A stretch of DNA of 24,524 nucleotides, from the NCBI GenBank assembly GCA_016937035.1, contig JAFGWS010000133.1:1-24524 (forward strand). The letters run 5' to 3'. The notes beneath the pieces are model-generated. The model was not told the DNA's origin and ran no database searches. It worked only from the letters and a program-made list of their open reading frames with translations. Position numbers and translations under genes: made by a program. Origin of the DNA: Pontiellaceae bacterium. Lineage in GTDB: Bacteria > Verrucomicrobiota > Kiritimatiellia > Kiritimatiellales > Pontiellaceae. Position 1 is the first letter of the stretch. Each line of letters opens with the position of its first letter. Positions 6,770 to 13,653 of the stretch are shown here, piece by piece.

Positions 6770-8803
6770 ATGGGAGAGGCAAAAAGCAAACAGATGGATT
6801 GCCCTGCGGTCGGACGCCGCATCAAGCCGCAGGAGTGCGGCGAAAACAGAATTTCGAACTACGATTGTCCGACGGACTGTCCGAACAACCCGTGGACCCC
6901 GAATAACTACGACCGCGCCATCGAGATCCAGGAGCGGAGCATCGAAAAGATGATCTCGCGCCTGCGGGCCGAACAGGTGCGCACCTTGGGCTACGTCTCT
7001 TCGATGCCCGAAGCTGACAGCAATCGGGGGTTCGACTTCTGGCAATGGTTCTTCGACCAGTTTTTTCTGATAGCCGATGCATCCGGAAAAACCTTCTGGC
7101 AACGCTGGAAAGACGACCGCTGCACCGGGCTCAACAACGACCAGTGCGTCTACATTGAAGCCGAATCAACGATGCGCGTCACCGTGCTGGAAATCCATGA
7201 AATATGCGATGAAATCGCGGTGTGGGCGGTCGACCTGCTCGATCCGAATCCCACGCCTTTTCTGGTTCTCGACCGCACACTGGCCAAGACGGCTTGCCGG
7301 TTTACCTCCTTATTGTGCGCGGTTTACGACCTTCCGCATTATAGCCTCATCGACTCGGATGGTTATACGGTACCGAACATCTCTGGATGGACTCCGGGGG
7401 AAGTTTTCATGGAGATCGCTACCCACTTGGGAGCCCCGCTTCCCCTGCCGGAACGACACGATTGGATTGTACACAACCTGTGCAGGGTAGTCGATAGCCT
7501 TCAGGCGGTCGCGAAGGCCCGCCATGAGGCGATGCGGCGCACCATGGACATGGCCTACACGCGGACAGCCTACGAGATCAAATGCTCGATTGATACGTTC
7601 CATCGGATTCTCGAAAAAGCGAGGGATATCGATGCGTGTGATTTATCGGATGAAGAAAGGGATGCGGGTTTCGTGCAGGCATGGGACGCTCTCAGCGGAA
7701 AAAGCCATCACATAAAGGGAGAGGCGCTGCTTGGTCGTGTCCTGCTTCACGGCGATGCCTACCTTCAGATTGAAGCATCCTCTTCCGAACGCTCTGACCA
7801 GCTCAAGCAGCGGATCGACAAGTTGTTTGGCAAGCAAATCCGCTTCAGCCGAGAAAGGACCGACGATCTTGCGGCGCAGCACAGCAAAAAACGGAAGAAC
7901 AATTATGACCCGGCGCTGGTTCCCGAACGGTTGATGCAAAACGTCACAGAGGTTGAAACCGTCGTCTCGCGCATCAAGCTCGATCAGGAGGGTCTCTCAC
8001 GCGCCGAGCTCGATGAGCAGATTGAACAAAAGTTCATGAAGACCTTCCTCGATAACTCCATTCCGTTGCTCCATGGCCTAACCCCCCGCCAGGCAGCCAA
8101 GGATCCCGCCTTACGCCCGTGCCTCGTCGAAATCATGAAATCGTATGTCCACAACCAGGACGAAAACAACCTGCGTAACGGCCGCAACACCGATATCAAC
8201 TGGATGCTGGAGGAACTCGGCCTCGACGAGATCAACTTTCCGCCCCCGCCGCCCGCGCGGCAGGCAGTCGAGGAGGATTTTGAAGAGAACGATTTCGACA
8301 ACGAGAATGATTTCGATGCGGCAGAGCTTCTCATGCTGGACGATGAGCAAATCGCGCAAGGTATTTCTGATCTGGATGCGAAGTATCCTGACGGCAAACT
8401 CGTTGAGCTTCTGAATCACCTGTATCCGCTGGTCGGTGAAGATCTGGCCGAACTATGTGGACCCAAGAATATTGAAGCGCTCAGCGTAGCGATGCAGCTC
8501 GCGGCCCACGTCGCCCTGATCCAGTTTGTTCCCGACAAACCTGCAGATCGGAACTTCTTTCAAGAGGATATCGACAGTGCACACAACTGGATTATTGATC
8601 TGCTGAAAGAGGGCATTGATCCGACAAACGAACTCCGGCAGCCCTACTTGTCGGTATACGTTTTCCATGAACTGGAGAATCAGATGCGCTTCGGCCAAGC
8701 CGACCCGCTCTTTCCGAAGCTCTACGTCTACCTCACCGCCTTAACGGAAGTGGTGGATAAAAACTACACGGAACGTCTGTTCAAAGTATTCAACAACGAT
8801 TAA
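6770..8803 (+). CDS. Unrecognised 677-aa protein with N-terminal four-cysteine motif
   Basis: An in-frame ATG at 6734 exists, but the ATG at 6770 follows an aggaagaggg Shine-Dalgarno, so I take 6770. The N-terminus carries Cys11, Cys23, Cys33 and Cys37 (C-x11-C-x9-C-x3-C, with ECGENR and DCPxDCPxNPW around them), a probable zinc or metal site. There is no signal peptide or membrane segment, so it is probably cytoplasmic. The middle is largely helical; residues about 436-449 contain a TPRQAAKDPALRP motif, and residues about 497-525 are strongly acidic and precede a helical C-terminal domain. I believe similar hypothetical proteins occur in the Verrucomicrobia/Kiritimatiellota group, but I cannot name the family. 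It lies 65 bp before yceH on the same strand with no terminator between, so co-transcription is likely. Confidence 0.88.
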   Translation: MGEAKSKQMDCPAVGRRIKPQECGENRISNYDCPTDCPNNPWTPNNYDRAIEIQERSIEKMISRLRAEQVRTLGYVSSMPEADSNRGFDFWQWFFDQFFLIADASGKTFWQRWKDDRCTGLNNDQCVYIEAESTMRVTVLEIHEICDEIAVWAVDLLDPNPTPFLVLDRTLAKTACRFTSLLCAVYDLPHYSLIDSDGYTVPNISGWTPGEVFMEIATHLGAPLPLPERHDWIVHNLCRVVDSLQAVAKARHEAMRRTMDMAYTRTAYEIKCSIDTFHRILEKARDIDACDLSDEERDAGFVQAWDALSGKSHHIKGEALLGRVLLHGDAYLQIEASSSERSDQLKQRIDKLFGKQIRFSRERTDDLAAQHSKKRKNNYDPALVPERLMQNVTEVETVVSRIKLDQEGLSRAELDEQIEQKFMKTFLDNSIPLLHGLTPRQAAKDPALRPCLVEIMKSYVHNQDENNLRNGRNTDINWMLEELGLDEINFPPPPPARQAVEEDFEENDFDNENDFDAAELLMLDDEQIAQGISDLDAKYPDGKLVELLNHLYPLVGEDLAELCGPKNIEALSVAMQLAAHVALIQFVPDKPADRNFFQEDIDSAHNWIIDLLKEGIDPTNELRQPYLSVYVFHELENQMRFGQADPLFPKLYVYLTALTEVVDKNYTERLFKVFNND

Positions 8804-8868
8804 CTATATAGATCAGTCTCTTTTCTTATCTGACAGAGAGAGAGGGTCTTAACAGCAAGGAGAGCGCA

Positions 8869-9531
8869 ATGAAACTGGAACTGAACCCTGTTGAGGAACG
8901 CGTGTTGGGGTGTCTGATTGAGAAGGAAATGGCGACACCGGAGTATTATCCGCTCACGCTCAACGCGTTGGTGAACGCCTGCAATCAGAAGAATAACCGC
9001 CATCCGGTGATGGCGCTGGATGAGGCGACGGTTGAATCGGCACTCTATTCGCTGCGCACGAATCATCAATTGGCTGTCGAAGTCTCTGTGGCCGGAAGCC
9101 GTGTGCCGAAGTATCGCCACAACATGGCAGCACACTGGAACTTTTCGCCGGCCAAAACCGCGATTCTCTGCGAGCTGTTTATCCGCGGACCGCAAACCCC
9201 CGGCAACCTGCGCACGCGCGCCTCACGCCTCCACCCCATCGCCGATGCAGCCGAAGCCGAAGAAATCCTTCAAGAACTGCAGAATCACGATCAGGGGCCT
9301 TTTGTGGTGCAGCTCCCGCGCGAAAGCGGAAAGCGTGAATGCCGCTGGGCACATCTCTTTGCGGGCGAGCCGGAGATCCTCGAAACGCAGGGCGAGTTTC
9401 CGCTCGTGATTGAAACCGTATCAAAAGACAACGAGCGCATCGAATCGCTGGAAAACGAAGTCGCCAAGCTCCGCGCGGAACTTGACGACCTGAAAGCGGC
9501 CTTTGAATCGTTCAAAGCCGACTTTGAGTAA
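8869..9531 (+). CDS. yceH: YceH family protein (UPF0502/DUF480)
   Basis: This 220-residue protein is close to the usual length of the family (about 215 in E. coli). An aaggag site sits eight bases before the ATG. The N-terminal half has the YceH signature: LNPVEERVLGCLIEKE at 5-20, then TPEYYPLTLNALVNACNQK at 23-41. This corresponds to two winged-helix-like domains, with a second conserved block around FIRGPQTPGNLRTRASRLHP at 104-123. The last 35 residues form a coiled coil (IESLENEVAKLRAELDDLKA). The family's function is not established; the fold suggests DNA binding or protein interaction. It is probably transcribed with the upstream four-cysteine protein gene. Confidence 0.93.
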   Translation: MKLELNPVEERVLGCLIEKEMATPEYYPLTLNALVNACNQKNNRHPVMALDEATVESALYSLRTNHQLAVEVSVAGSRVPKYRHNMAAHWNFSPAKTAILCELFIRGPQTPGNLRTRASRLHPIADAAEAEEILQELQNHDQGPFVVQLPRESGKRECRWAHLFAGEPEILETQGEFPLVIETVSKDNERIESLENEVAKLRAELDDLKAAFESFKADFE

Positions 9532-9534
9532 AAC

Positions 9535-9606
9535 GTAGATGGAGCTTCCAGCTCCATTGTGCACCTGAGACTATGCGCTCACAACGAAGCTGGAAGCTCC
9601 TTCTAC
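9535..9606. repeat. Palindromic element between convergent yceH and eda
   Basis: The arms GGAGCTTCCAGCT (9541-9553) and AGCTGGAAGCTCC (9588-9600) pair perfectly. After one mismatch the stem extends outward with GTAGA (9535-9539) and TCTAC (9602-9606), giving a stem of about 19 bp around a 34-nt centre. It begins four bases after the yceH stop and ends 18 bases from the eda stop. It could act as a transcription barrier for both convergent genes, but it has no T-run. It looks more like a REP-type dispersed palindrome than a classic intrinsic terminator. Confidence 0.7.
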
Positions 9607-9623
9607 AGTGTCCAGGGAAGGCT

Positions 9624-10259
9624 TCAACCAACCACTTCAGCGGCTTTCGCGAGGGCGTCTTTGACCTGCTGAGTGATAACACTCCACTGCTTGTCGGCAA
9701 TCTGCTGTTTCGTTGCGAGCCAGGAACCGCCGACCGCACTGACAATCGGCTGCGAGAGATAGTCGTTCATATTATCGAAGCTCACGCCGCCGGTCGGACA
9801 AAACCGTACTCCCAGGGGGCCATACGGCGCTCCGAGGTTTTTGAGCATATTGATGCCCCCCGCCGCACCGGCCGGAAAAAACTTCAGTAGCTTACAACCC
9901 AGCGAGAGCCCGGCTTCAATTTCAGAAGGCGTCATGACCCCGGGAATAAAGAGCGTGTTGTTTTCCTGAAAGAATTCGACGGTATCGGGATTCAGCCCCG
10001 GTGCCAGCCCAAAGCTCACCCCCGTATCGATGCACATCTGCGCCTGAGCGGAGGTCACGACCGTGCCCGCACCCAACAGCATTTCCGGAAACGACTTCTT
10101 GATACGCGCCAACGCCTCGGGAGCCGCCGCCGTACGGCAGGTCACTTCAATCACGTCCATTCCGCCGCTGAGCAGCGCCTCGGCCAAAGGTTCCGCATCA
10201 TCGGCATGATCAATCACAATCACCGGAATCACCGGTCGTTTCAGCAGTTCATTCAACAT
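9624..10259 (-). CDS. eda: Bifunctional KDPG/KHG aldolase
   Basis: This 211-residue class I aldolase cleaves 2-keto-3-deoxy-6-phosphogluconate to pyruvate and glyceraldehyde 3-phosphate. The Schiff-base lysine is Lys126 in LLKFFPA. The active-site block IEVTCRT at 37-43 contains Glu38 and Arg42, GAGTV is at 63-67, and the phosphate-binding PTGGV block follows near 155. Length and motif order match the Eda family of TIM-barrel enzymes. An aagga site lies eight bases upstream of the ATG. It follows kdgK on the same strand with a 93-bp spacer, so the pair converts KDG to central metabolites. The spacer contains a repeat-type hairpin that could alter relative expression. Confidence 0.96.
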   Translation of the reverse strand: MLNELLKRPVIPVIVIDHADDAEPLAEALLSGGMDVIEVTCRTAAAPEALARIKKSFPEMLLGAGTVVTSAQAQMCIDTGVSFGLAPGLNPDTVEFFQENNTLFIPGVMTPSEIEAGLSLGCKLLKFFPAGAAGGINMLKNLGAPYGPLGVRFCPTGGVSFDNMNDYLSQPIVSAVGGSWLATKQQIADKQWSVITQQVKDALAKAAEVVG

Positions 10260-10276
10260 AACTCGATTCCTTTTTC

Positions 10277-10342
10277 ACCACGAAGGCAGGAAGATCACGA
10301 AGAGAATTCTTTGACCTTCGTGCGCTCCGTTCCTTCGTGGTT
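10277..10342. repeat. CACGAAG-type inverted repeat in the kdgK-eda spacer
   Basis: The left arm begins accacgaagg (10277-10286) and contains cacgaag at 10296-10302. The right arm contains cttcgtg (10316-10322) and ends ccttcgtggt (10332-10341). The two arms pair over about 30 bases with some mismatches, including a perfect 10-bp outer stem. I recall strings of this kind as dispersed intergenic repeats in PVC-group genomes. In mRNA it would form a hairpin between the two cistrons. Confidence 0.6.
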
Positions 10343-10352
10343 AATTTCTATT

Positions 10353-11450
10353 TTAACGATCAACGCGGGCACCGGCACCGGCGACGATCTTTTCCACTTC
10401 AGCGAGCGAGGCCATGGTGGTATCACCGGGGGTCGTCATGGCCAACGCGCCGTGGGCGGCACCGTATTCAATGGCCTTAGCCGGATCTTGAAGGATCATC
10501 ATGCCGTAGATAAATCCGGAGGCAAAGCTGTCGCCGCCGCCGACGCGGTCCATGATTTCGAGATTGGGTCGATGCGTTGCCGTATAAAATTCACCGTCGA
10601 CCCAGCACATCGCGCCCCAATCGTTGACGGTTGCGGTTTTAACGCCGCGCATGGTGGTGGCCGTCGCCTTGAAATTTGGGAATTCCTTAATCGCCGTGCC
10701 GATCATTTTCTTGAAAGCATCGACCTCTAGATCGGTCAAATTATCGTCTGCGCCTTCCACTTCAAAACCGAGGCAGGCGGTAAAGTCTTCTTCGTTGCCG
10801 ATCATCACATCCACATATTGTGCAATCTCGCGGTTGATCTCCCGGCACTTTTCGAGGCCGCCGAATCCCTTCCAGAGCGAGGGACGGTAGTTGAGGTCGT
10901 AGGAAACGATGGTGCCGTATTTTTTGGCGATCCTGGCCGCTTCGATCACCACTTCACCGGTGGTCTCTGAAAGCGCGGCAAAGATTCCGCCGGTGTGGAA
11001 CCAGCGTACGCCGAGCGTACCGAAAATATATTCCCAGTCGATATCGCCCGCCTTGAGCTGCGACGCCGCCGTGTTGCCCCGGTCCGAGCAGCCGACCGCG
11101 CCGCGAATGCCGAACCCGCGCTCGGTAAAATTCAACCCGTTGCGGACGGATCGCCCTATCCCGTCATAATCGATCCATTGAATCAGCGAGGTATCGACGC
11201 CGCCCTGGAGAATAAAATCCTCCATCAGCAGGCCGACTTCATTTTTCGCAAATGCAGTGACCACCGCCGCGCGCTGACCAAAGCAGCGGCGCAGGCCGCG
11301 CGCCACGTTGTATTCGCCGCCACCTTCCCACGCCTTAAACGAACGCGCCGTGCGGATCCGGCCTTCACCGGGATCCAGACGAAGCATCACTTCGCCCAGC
11401 GATAAAATATCATACCGACACGCTTCGGCAGGTTTGATCTGCATATTCAT
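10353..11450 (-). CDS. kdgK: 2-keto-3-deoxygluconate kinase (PfkB family sugar kinase)
   Basis: This 365-residue ribokinase/PfkB-fold kinase should phosphorylate 2-keto-3-deoxygluconate to KDPG. The first PfkB signature is at 43-50 (GGGEYNVA) and the second at 301-307 (DRVGGGD), with Asp307 as the likely catalytic base. YDLNYRPSLW at 184-193 is typical of KDG kinases. The ATG at 11448-11450 is preferred over the in-frame ATG six bases later because an aaggag site lies eight bases before it. The substrate is supported by the downstream KDPG aldolase. Such pairs serve breakdown of uronates from pectin, alginate or similar polysaccharides. A sugar kinase of slightly different specificity remains possible. 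Confidence 0.92.
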   Translation of the reverse strand: MNMQIKPAEACRYDILSLGEVMLRLDPGEGRIRTARSFKAWEGGGEYNVARGLRRCFGQRAAVVTAFAKNEVGLLMEDFILQGGVDTSLIQWIDYDGIGRSVRNGLNFTERGFGIRGAVGCSDRGNTAASQLKAGDIDWEYIFGTLGVRWFHTGGIFAALSETTGEVVIEAARIAKKYGTIVSYDLNYRPSLWKGFGGLEKCREINREIAQYVDVMIGNEEDFTACLGFEVEGADDNLTDLEVDAFKKMIGTAIKEFPNFKATATTMRGVKTATVNDWGAMCWVDGEFYTATHRPNLEIMDRVGGGDSFASGFIYGMMILQDPAKAIEYGAAHGALAMTTPGDTTMASLAEVEKIVAGAGARVDR

Positions 11451-11712
11451 TCCATATTCTCCTTCACCGCCATGCGCAAAACCTCCGGCTTTCCATGGCC
11501 ATCATCGGTTACCCGTTATCGGGTTTCTTCTTTTAAATCAAAACGCGTTCGATCTTATCGGACCGCTCGGGTTGATGAACAGCCATTTTCTTCGCTCCGG
11601 CATCCTTTTCGGCTCACAGAGCCGACTCTACAACACCGCGCATGCAATCTGCTTTGCAGCGTTGGCTATATAAACTTTTCCCGTTTTCCTTATTCACAAG
11701 GGCGCTCTTATA
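11451..11712. other. Spacer upstream of kdgK with two small hairpins
   Basis: This 262-bp gap separates the antiporter stop from kdgK, and both genes run leftward. It should hold the kdgK promoter, but I find no convincing -35/-10 pair. It contains acccgttatcgggt followed by ttcttctttt near 11512-11536, which looks like a plus-strand terminator although no plus-strand gene precedes it. It also contains a tight hairpin, tcggctc-aca-gagccga, at 11609-11625, followed by ctctac. Confidence 0.4.
11609..11631. repeat. Short palindrome with TCTAC edge
   Basis: TCGGCTC (11609-11615) and GAGCCGA (11619-11625) form a perfect 7-bp stem with an ACA loop, followed by CTCTAC. On the minus strand it reads GTAGAG then the palindrome. 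The GTAGA/TCTAC boundary is shared with the elements at 9535-9606 and 16575-16601, suggesting a common family. Confidence 0.4.
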
Positions 11713-12759
11713 TTATGCCCAAAACGCCATGGCAGCGATGTAGAGCAGTACCATTGCAGCGCTGAGACCGACGGTATGCGCCATGCGGCGCGTGCGGAGC
11801 AAGACGGCGGCGAGGAGCGTGAGAAGCAGAATGAGCGCGACGCTCGTCCAGTTTCCGGGCGATGCATTGGTCAGCATACTGCGGCCGCGCATCGCTACGT
11901 CGGCGAAGAAAATAATCAGCAGATTAAACATATTGCTGCCGAGCACATTGCCGACGGACATATCCAGAAAACCCAGACGTACGCTGGAAAATGAGATCAC
12001 CAGCTCCGGCAGGCTGGTGGAAATGGCGAGGAAAATGGTCCCGATCAGACTGGCCTCCAGCCCGAATCCCCCCTGCTCCGTCGGCAGCGCCATGCGGCTG
12101 CCCAGTATGGAAAGCAGCACACCGCCGCCGATAATGCAGGCGCAGAGCAGACCCAGCACGCCGTAAAAATGAATGGCAGGGAGTTGCGCCAGCTTACCCT
12201 CTTCCGGAAGGACCTCCTGCTCTTCTTCGTCTTCGGCGCTATTGTGCTCCCGCCGTATCATGATGATATAGGCAATCGGAAGCGCCAGCACCGGCCAACT
12301 GCAGCCGATGAGCGGAACGCGCAGCCCGCCGTTTTTACTGAGCAGAAACGCCACCGAAAAGATAGCCAGCATAATCAGTCCATAAACCGTGGAGTCCGTA
12401 TGCGGGCTCTCCAGCTTCTTCGGATCAAAACGGCGAGGAAAAATCAGCACCACCAGCGCTAAAATGAGCAGATTAAAGACATTGGAGCCGAGCATATTGC
12501 CCGTCGCCAAATCCGCGCCCATTACCGGATCCGCAGCATTTTTCAGCACCGAGGTCAGCGACACCACCAGCTCGGGCAGACTCGTTACTGCCGCCAGAAA
12601 CACCAGCCCGATCAGCCCGCTGCCGAGCCCCGTGCGATCCCCCAGCGCATCGCCGTACACACTTAGTCGAATGCCCGAAAGCACCACCACCGCAGCCGTC
12701 ACTAAAAAAGCGCAGACCAATCCGATCTGCGTACCGATGAGTTGTTCAAAAATTTGCAT
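11713..12759 (-). CDS. Calcium/sodium-type cation antiporter (CaCA family)
   Basis: This inner-membrane exchanger has about ten hydrophobic segments and the two inverted alpha repeats of the CaCA family. The first is at about 59-98 (TSLPELV then GNMLGSNVFNLL) and the second at about 247-281 (STSLPELV then GNVLGSNMFNLL). The paired Glu and Asn residues in these motifs line the ion path. An acidic cytoplasmic loop (about 176-187, EDEEEQEVLPEE) separates the halves. The frame can be extended to a TTG at 12795, but that would overlap the toxin gene by 22 bp. The ATG at 12757-12759 gives 348 residues and a 14-bp gap, so I choose it; neither start has a clear Shine-Dalgarno. Ion specificity cannot be read from sequence alone. 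Confidence 0.92.
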   Translation of the reverse strand: MQIFEQLIGTQIGLVCAFLVTAAVVVLSGIRLSVYGDALGDRTGLGSGLIGLVFLAAVTSLPELVVSLTSVLKNAADPVMGADLATGNMLGSNVFNLLILALVVLIFPRRFDPKKLESPHTDSTVYGLIMLAIFSVAFLLSKNGGLRVPLIGCSWPVLALPIAYIIMIRREHNSAEDEEEQEVLPEEGKLAQLPAIHFYGVLGLLCACIIGGGVLLSILGSRMALPTEQGGFGLEASLIGTIFLAISTSLPELVISFSSVRLGFLDMSVGNVLGSNMFNLLIIFFADVAMRGRSMLTNASPGNWTSVALILLLTLLAAVLLRTRRMAHTVGLSAAMVLLYIAAMAFWA

Positions 12760-12773
12760 AAAGTCAATTAGGT

Positions 12774-13067
12774 TCAAGTCGTTCGATTTTTCCAATATCC
12801 GGGTTCTCGATAAAGATTCATAACGGAAACAACCAACATCACATCGTTCTGGAGCGTATAAATGATTGCAAACGGAAATTGCTTAACCAGGCATCGATGA
12901 AAGTCCGCATCCAAGGATGTCCAACCTTCCGGGAAATCGAGAATGCGTTCAATGGTCGCAAAAATCTGCTCTGTAAATGAAAGGCCTAAACCGGATTGCT
13001 GGAGCTCGTAATAGTCTACACTTTGCAGAAACTCCTCTCTGGCCTTCTCAGAGAACTCGCATTTCAT
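12774..13067 (-). CDS. ParE/RelE-type toxin
   Basis: This 97-residue protein has the compact alpha-beta layout of the RelE/ParE superfamily: an N-terminal helical hairpin (about 6-43), then strands with R58, KQFPFAIIY at 62-70 and the C-terminal MNLYREPGYWKNR at 83-95. The last motif is the usual ParE/RelE ending. Toxins of this fold inhibit gyrase or cleave mRNA at the ribosome; which applies is not evident. Its start overlaps the antitoxin stop by 4 bp (ATGA), showing translational coupling. It is followed 14 bp later by the antiporter gene. Confidence 0.9.
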   Translation of the reverse strand: MKCEFSEKAREEFLQSVDYYELQQSGLGLSFTEQIFATIERILDFPEGWTSLDADFHRCLVKQFPFAIIYTLQNDVMLVVSVMNLYREPGYWKNRTT

Positions 13068-13297
13068 GCCCCATATCTTTCTTTAACTTCCTTAAACACA
13101 TCTGCCCCTGAAACGGTTTTCGAGCGTCCCGCACGAATGTCATCGAGTCGTCTATGGGATTCTTCGAGCCAGAGTTTTTCAACTTCGGATGTGATCGGAG
13201 GCGGAATAATGTGCAGCAGTTTATCCATCAAACAACGCTGTTCATCGCTGGGCAACTCGAGTACTTCGTTGTATATTCTCTCTGCCAATGCAGTCAT
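13064..13297 (-). CDS. Addiction-module antitoxin (TIGR02574-type)
   Basis: This 77-residue, charged, helical protein matches the short putative addiction-module component family usually paired with RelE/ParE toxins. It has an N-terminal IYNEVLELPSDEQRCLMDKL segment at 8-27, a WLEESHRRLDDIRAGRSKTV block at 43-62 (normally the toxin-binding region), and a short VFKEVKERYGA tail. An aaggag site lies seven bases before ATG 13295-13297. No DNA-binding fold is obvious, so autoregulation cannot be claimed. The order antitoxin then toxin is the standard one. Confidence 0.88.
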   Translation of the reverse strand: MTALAERIYNEVLELPSDEQRCLMDKLLHIIPPPITSEVEKLWLEESHRRLDDIRAGRSKTVSGADVFKEVKERYGA

Positions 13298-13431
13298 AAA
13301 AACTCTCCTTTTTCTTCCAACAGGATACTTGTTTTCCGTAATCGATCAAGCTCCACAGTCCCAACATTTTAATCAAAACCATCAATTAACCTGCGTCAGT
13401 TTGTCGCACACGCCGGGCGGAAATGGCGCAA

Positions 13432-13447
13432 AAAAGGGGCCCCTTTT
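13432..13447. repeat. Perfect 16-bp palindrome AAAAGGGGCCCCTTTT
   Basis: Every base pairs with its counterpart and there is no spacer. It could be an operator for a dimeric regulator of the divergent TA or clpB transcripts, or part of a dispersed element. It is too compact to fold into an efficient terminator hairpin. Confidence 0.6.
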
Positions 13448-13490
13448 GGATCTAAACCGGAAGAAACCGCCATTTTTTTCGTTGGCACGA

Positions 13491-13511
13491 CCGATGCGTA
13501 GTTCGCATCGG
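13491..13511. repeat. Perfect 8-bp stem hairpin upstream of clpB
   Basis: CCGATGCG and CGCATCGG flank the loop TAGTT. It lies about 140 bp before the clpB start and is not followed by a T-run. It could sit in the clpB leader or be an edge of a dispersed repeat. Confidence 0.55.
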
Positions 13512-13653
13512 AAATCCTAATTTCGAAATGCGAATTTCTAAATAAGCACGACGCTTTGAAATTTGAATGACTAAAACAGGGATTCCGAAATTTGCAGTTT
13601 GTTTCGGATTTAGGGATTCGGATTTAGAAATTTCGACGACACAGGAGAAGACT

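Larger units (their letters stand above)
13298..13653. other. Divergent promoter region between the TA module and clpB
   Basis: This 356-bp spacer lies between two divergent transcripts. It holds a perfect 16-bp palindrome (13432-13447), a perfect 8-bp stem hairpin ccgatgcg-tagtt-cgcatcgg (13491-13511) and an AT-rich stretch (13510-13640) with repeated gaaattt and ttcggatttag units. No CIRCE element and no good sigma-32 -35/-10 pair were seen, so heat-shock control of clpB cannot be shown from the sequence. Confidence 0.45.

Noticed and set aside
11512..11536. Plus-strand terminator-like hairpin acccg-ttat-cgggt followed by T-rich sequence
   Set aside because: No plus-strand gene lies upstream, and the stem is only five base pairs, so it is likely chance.
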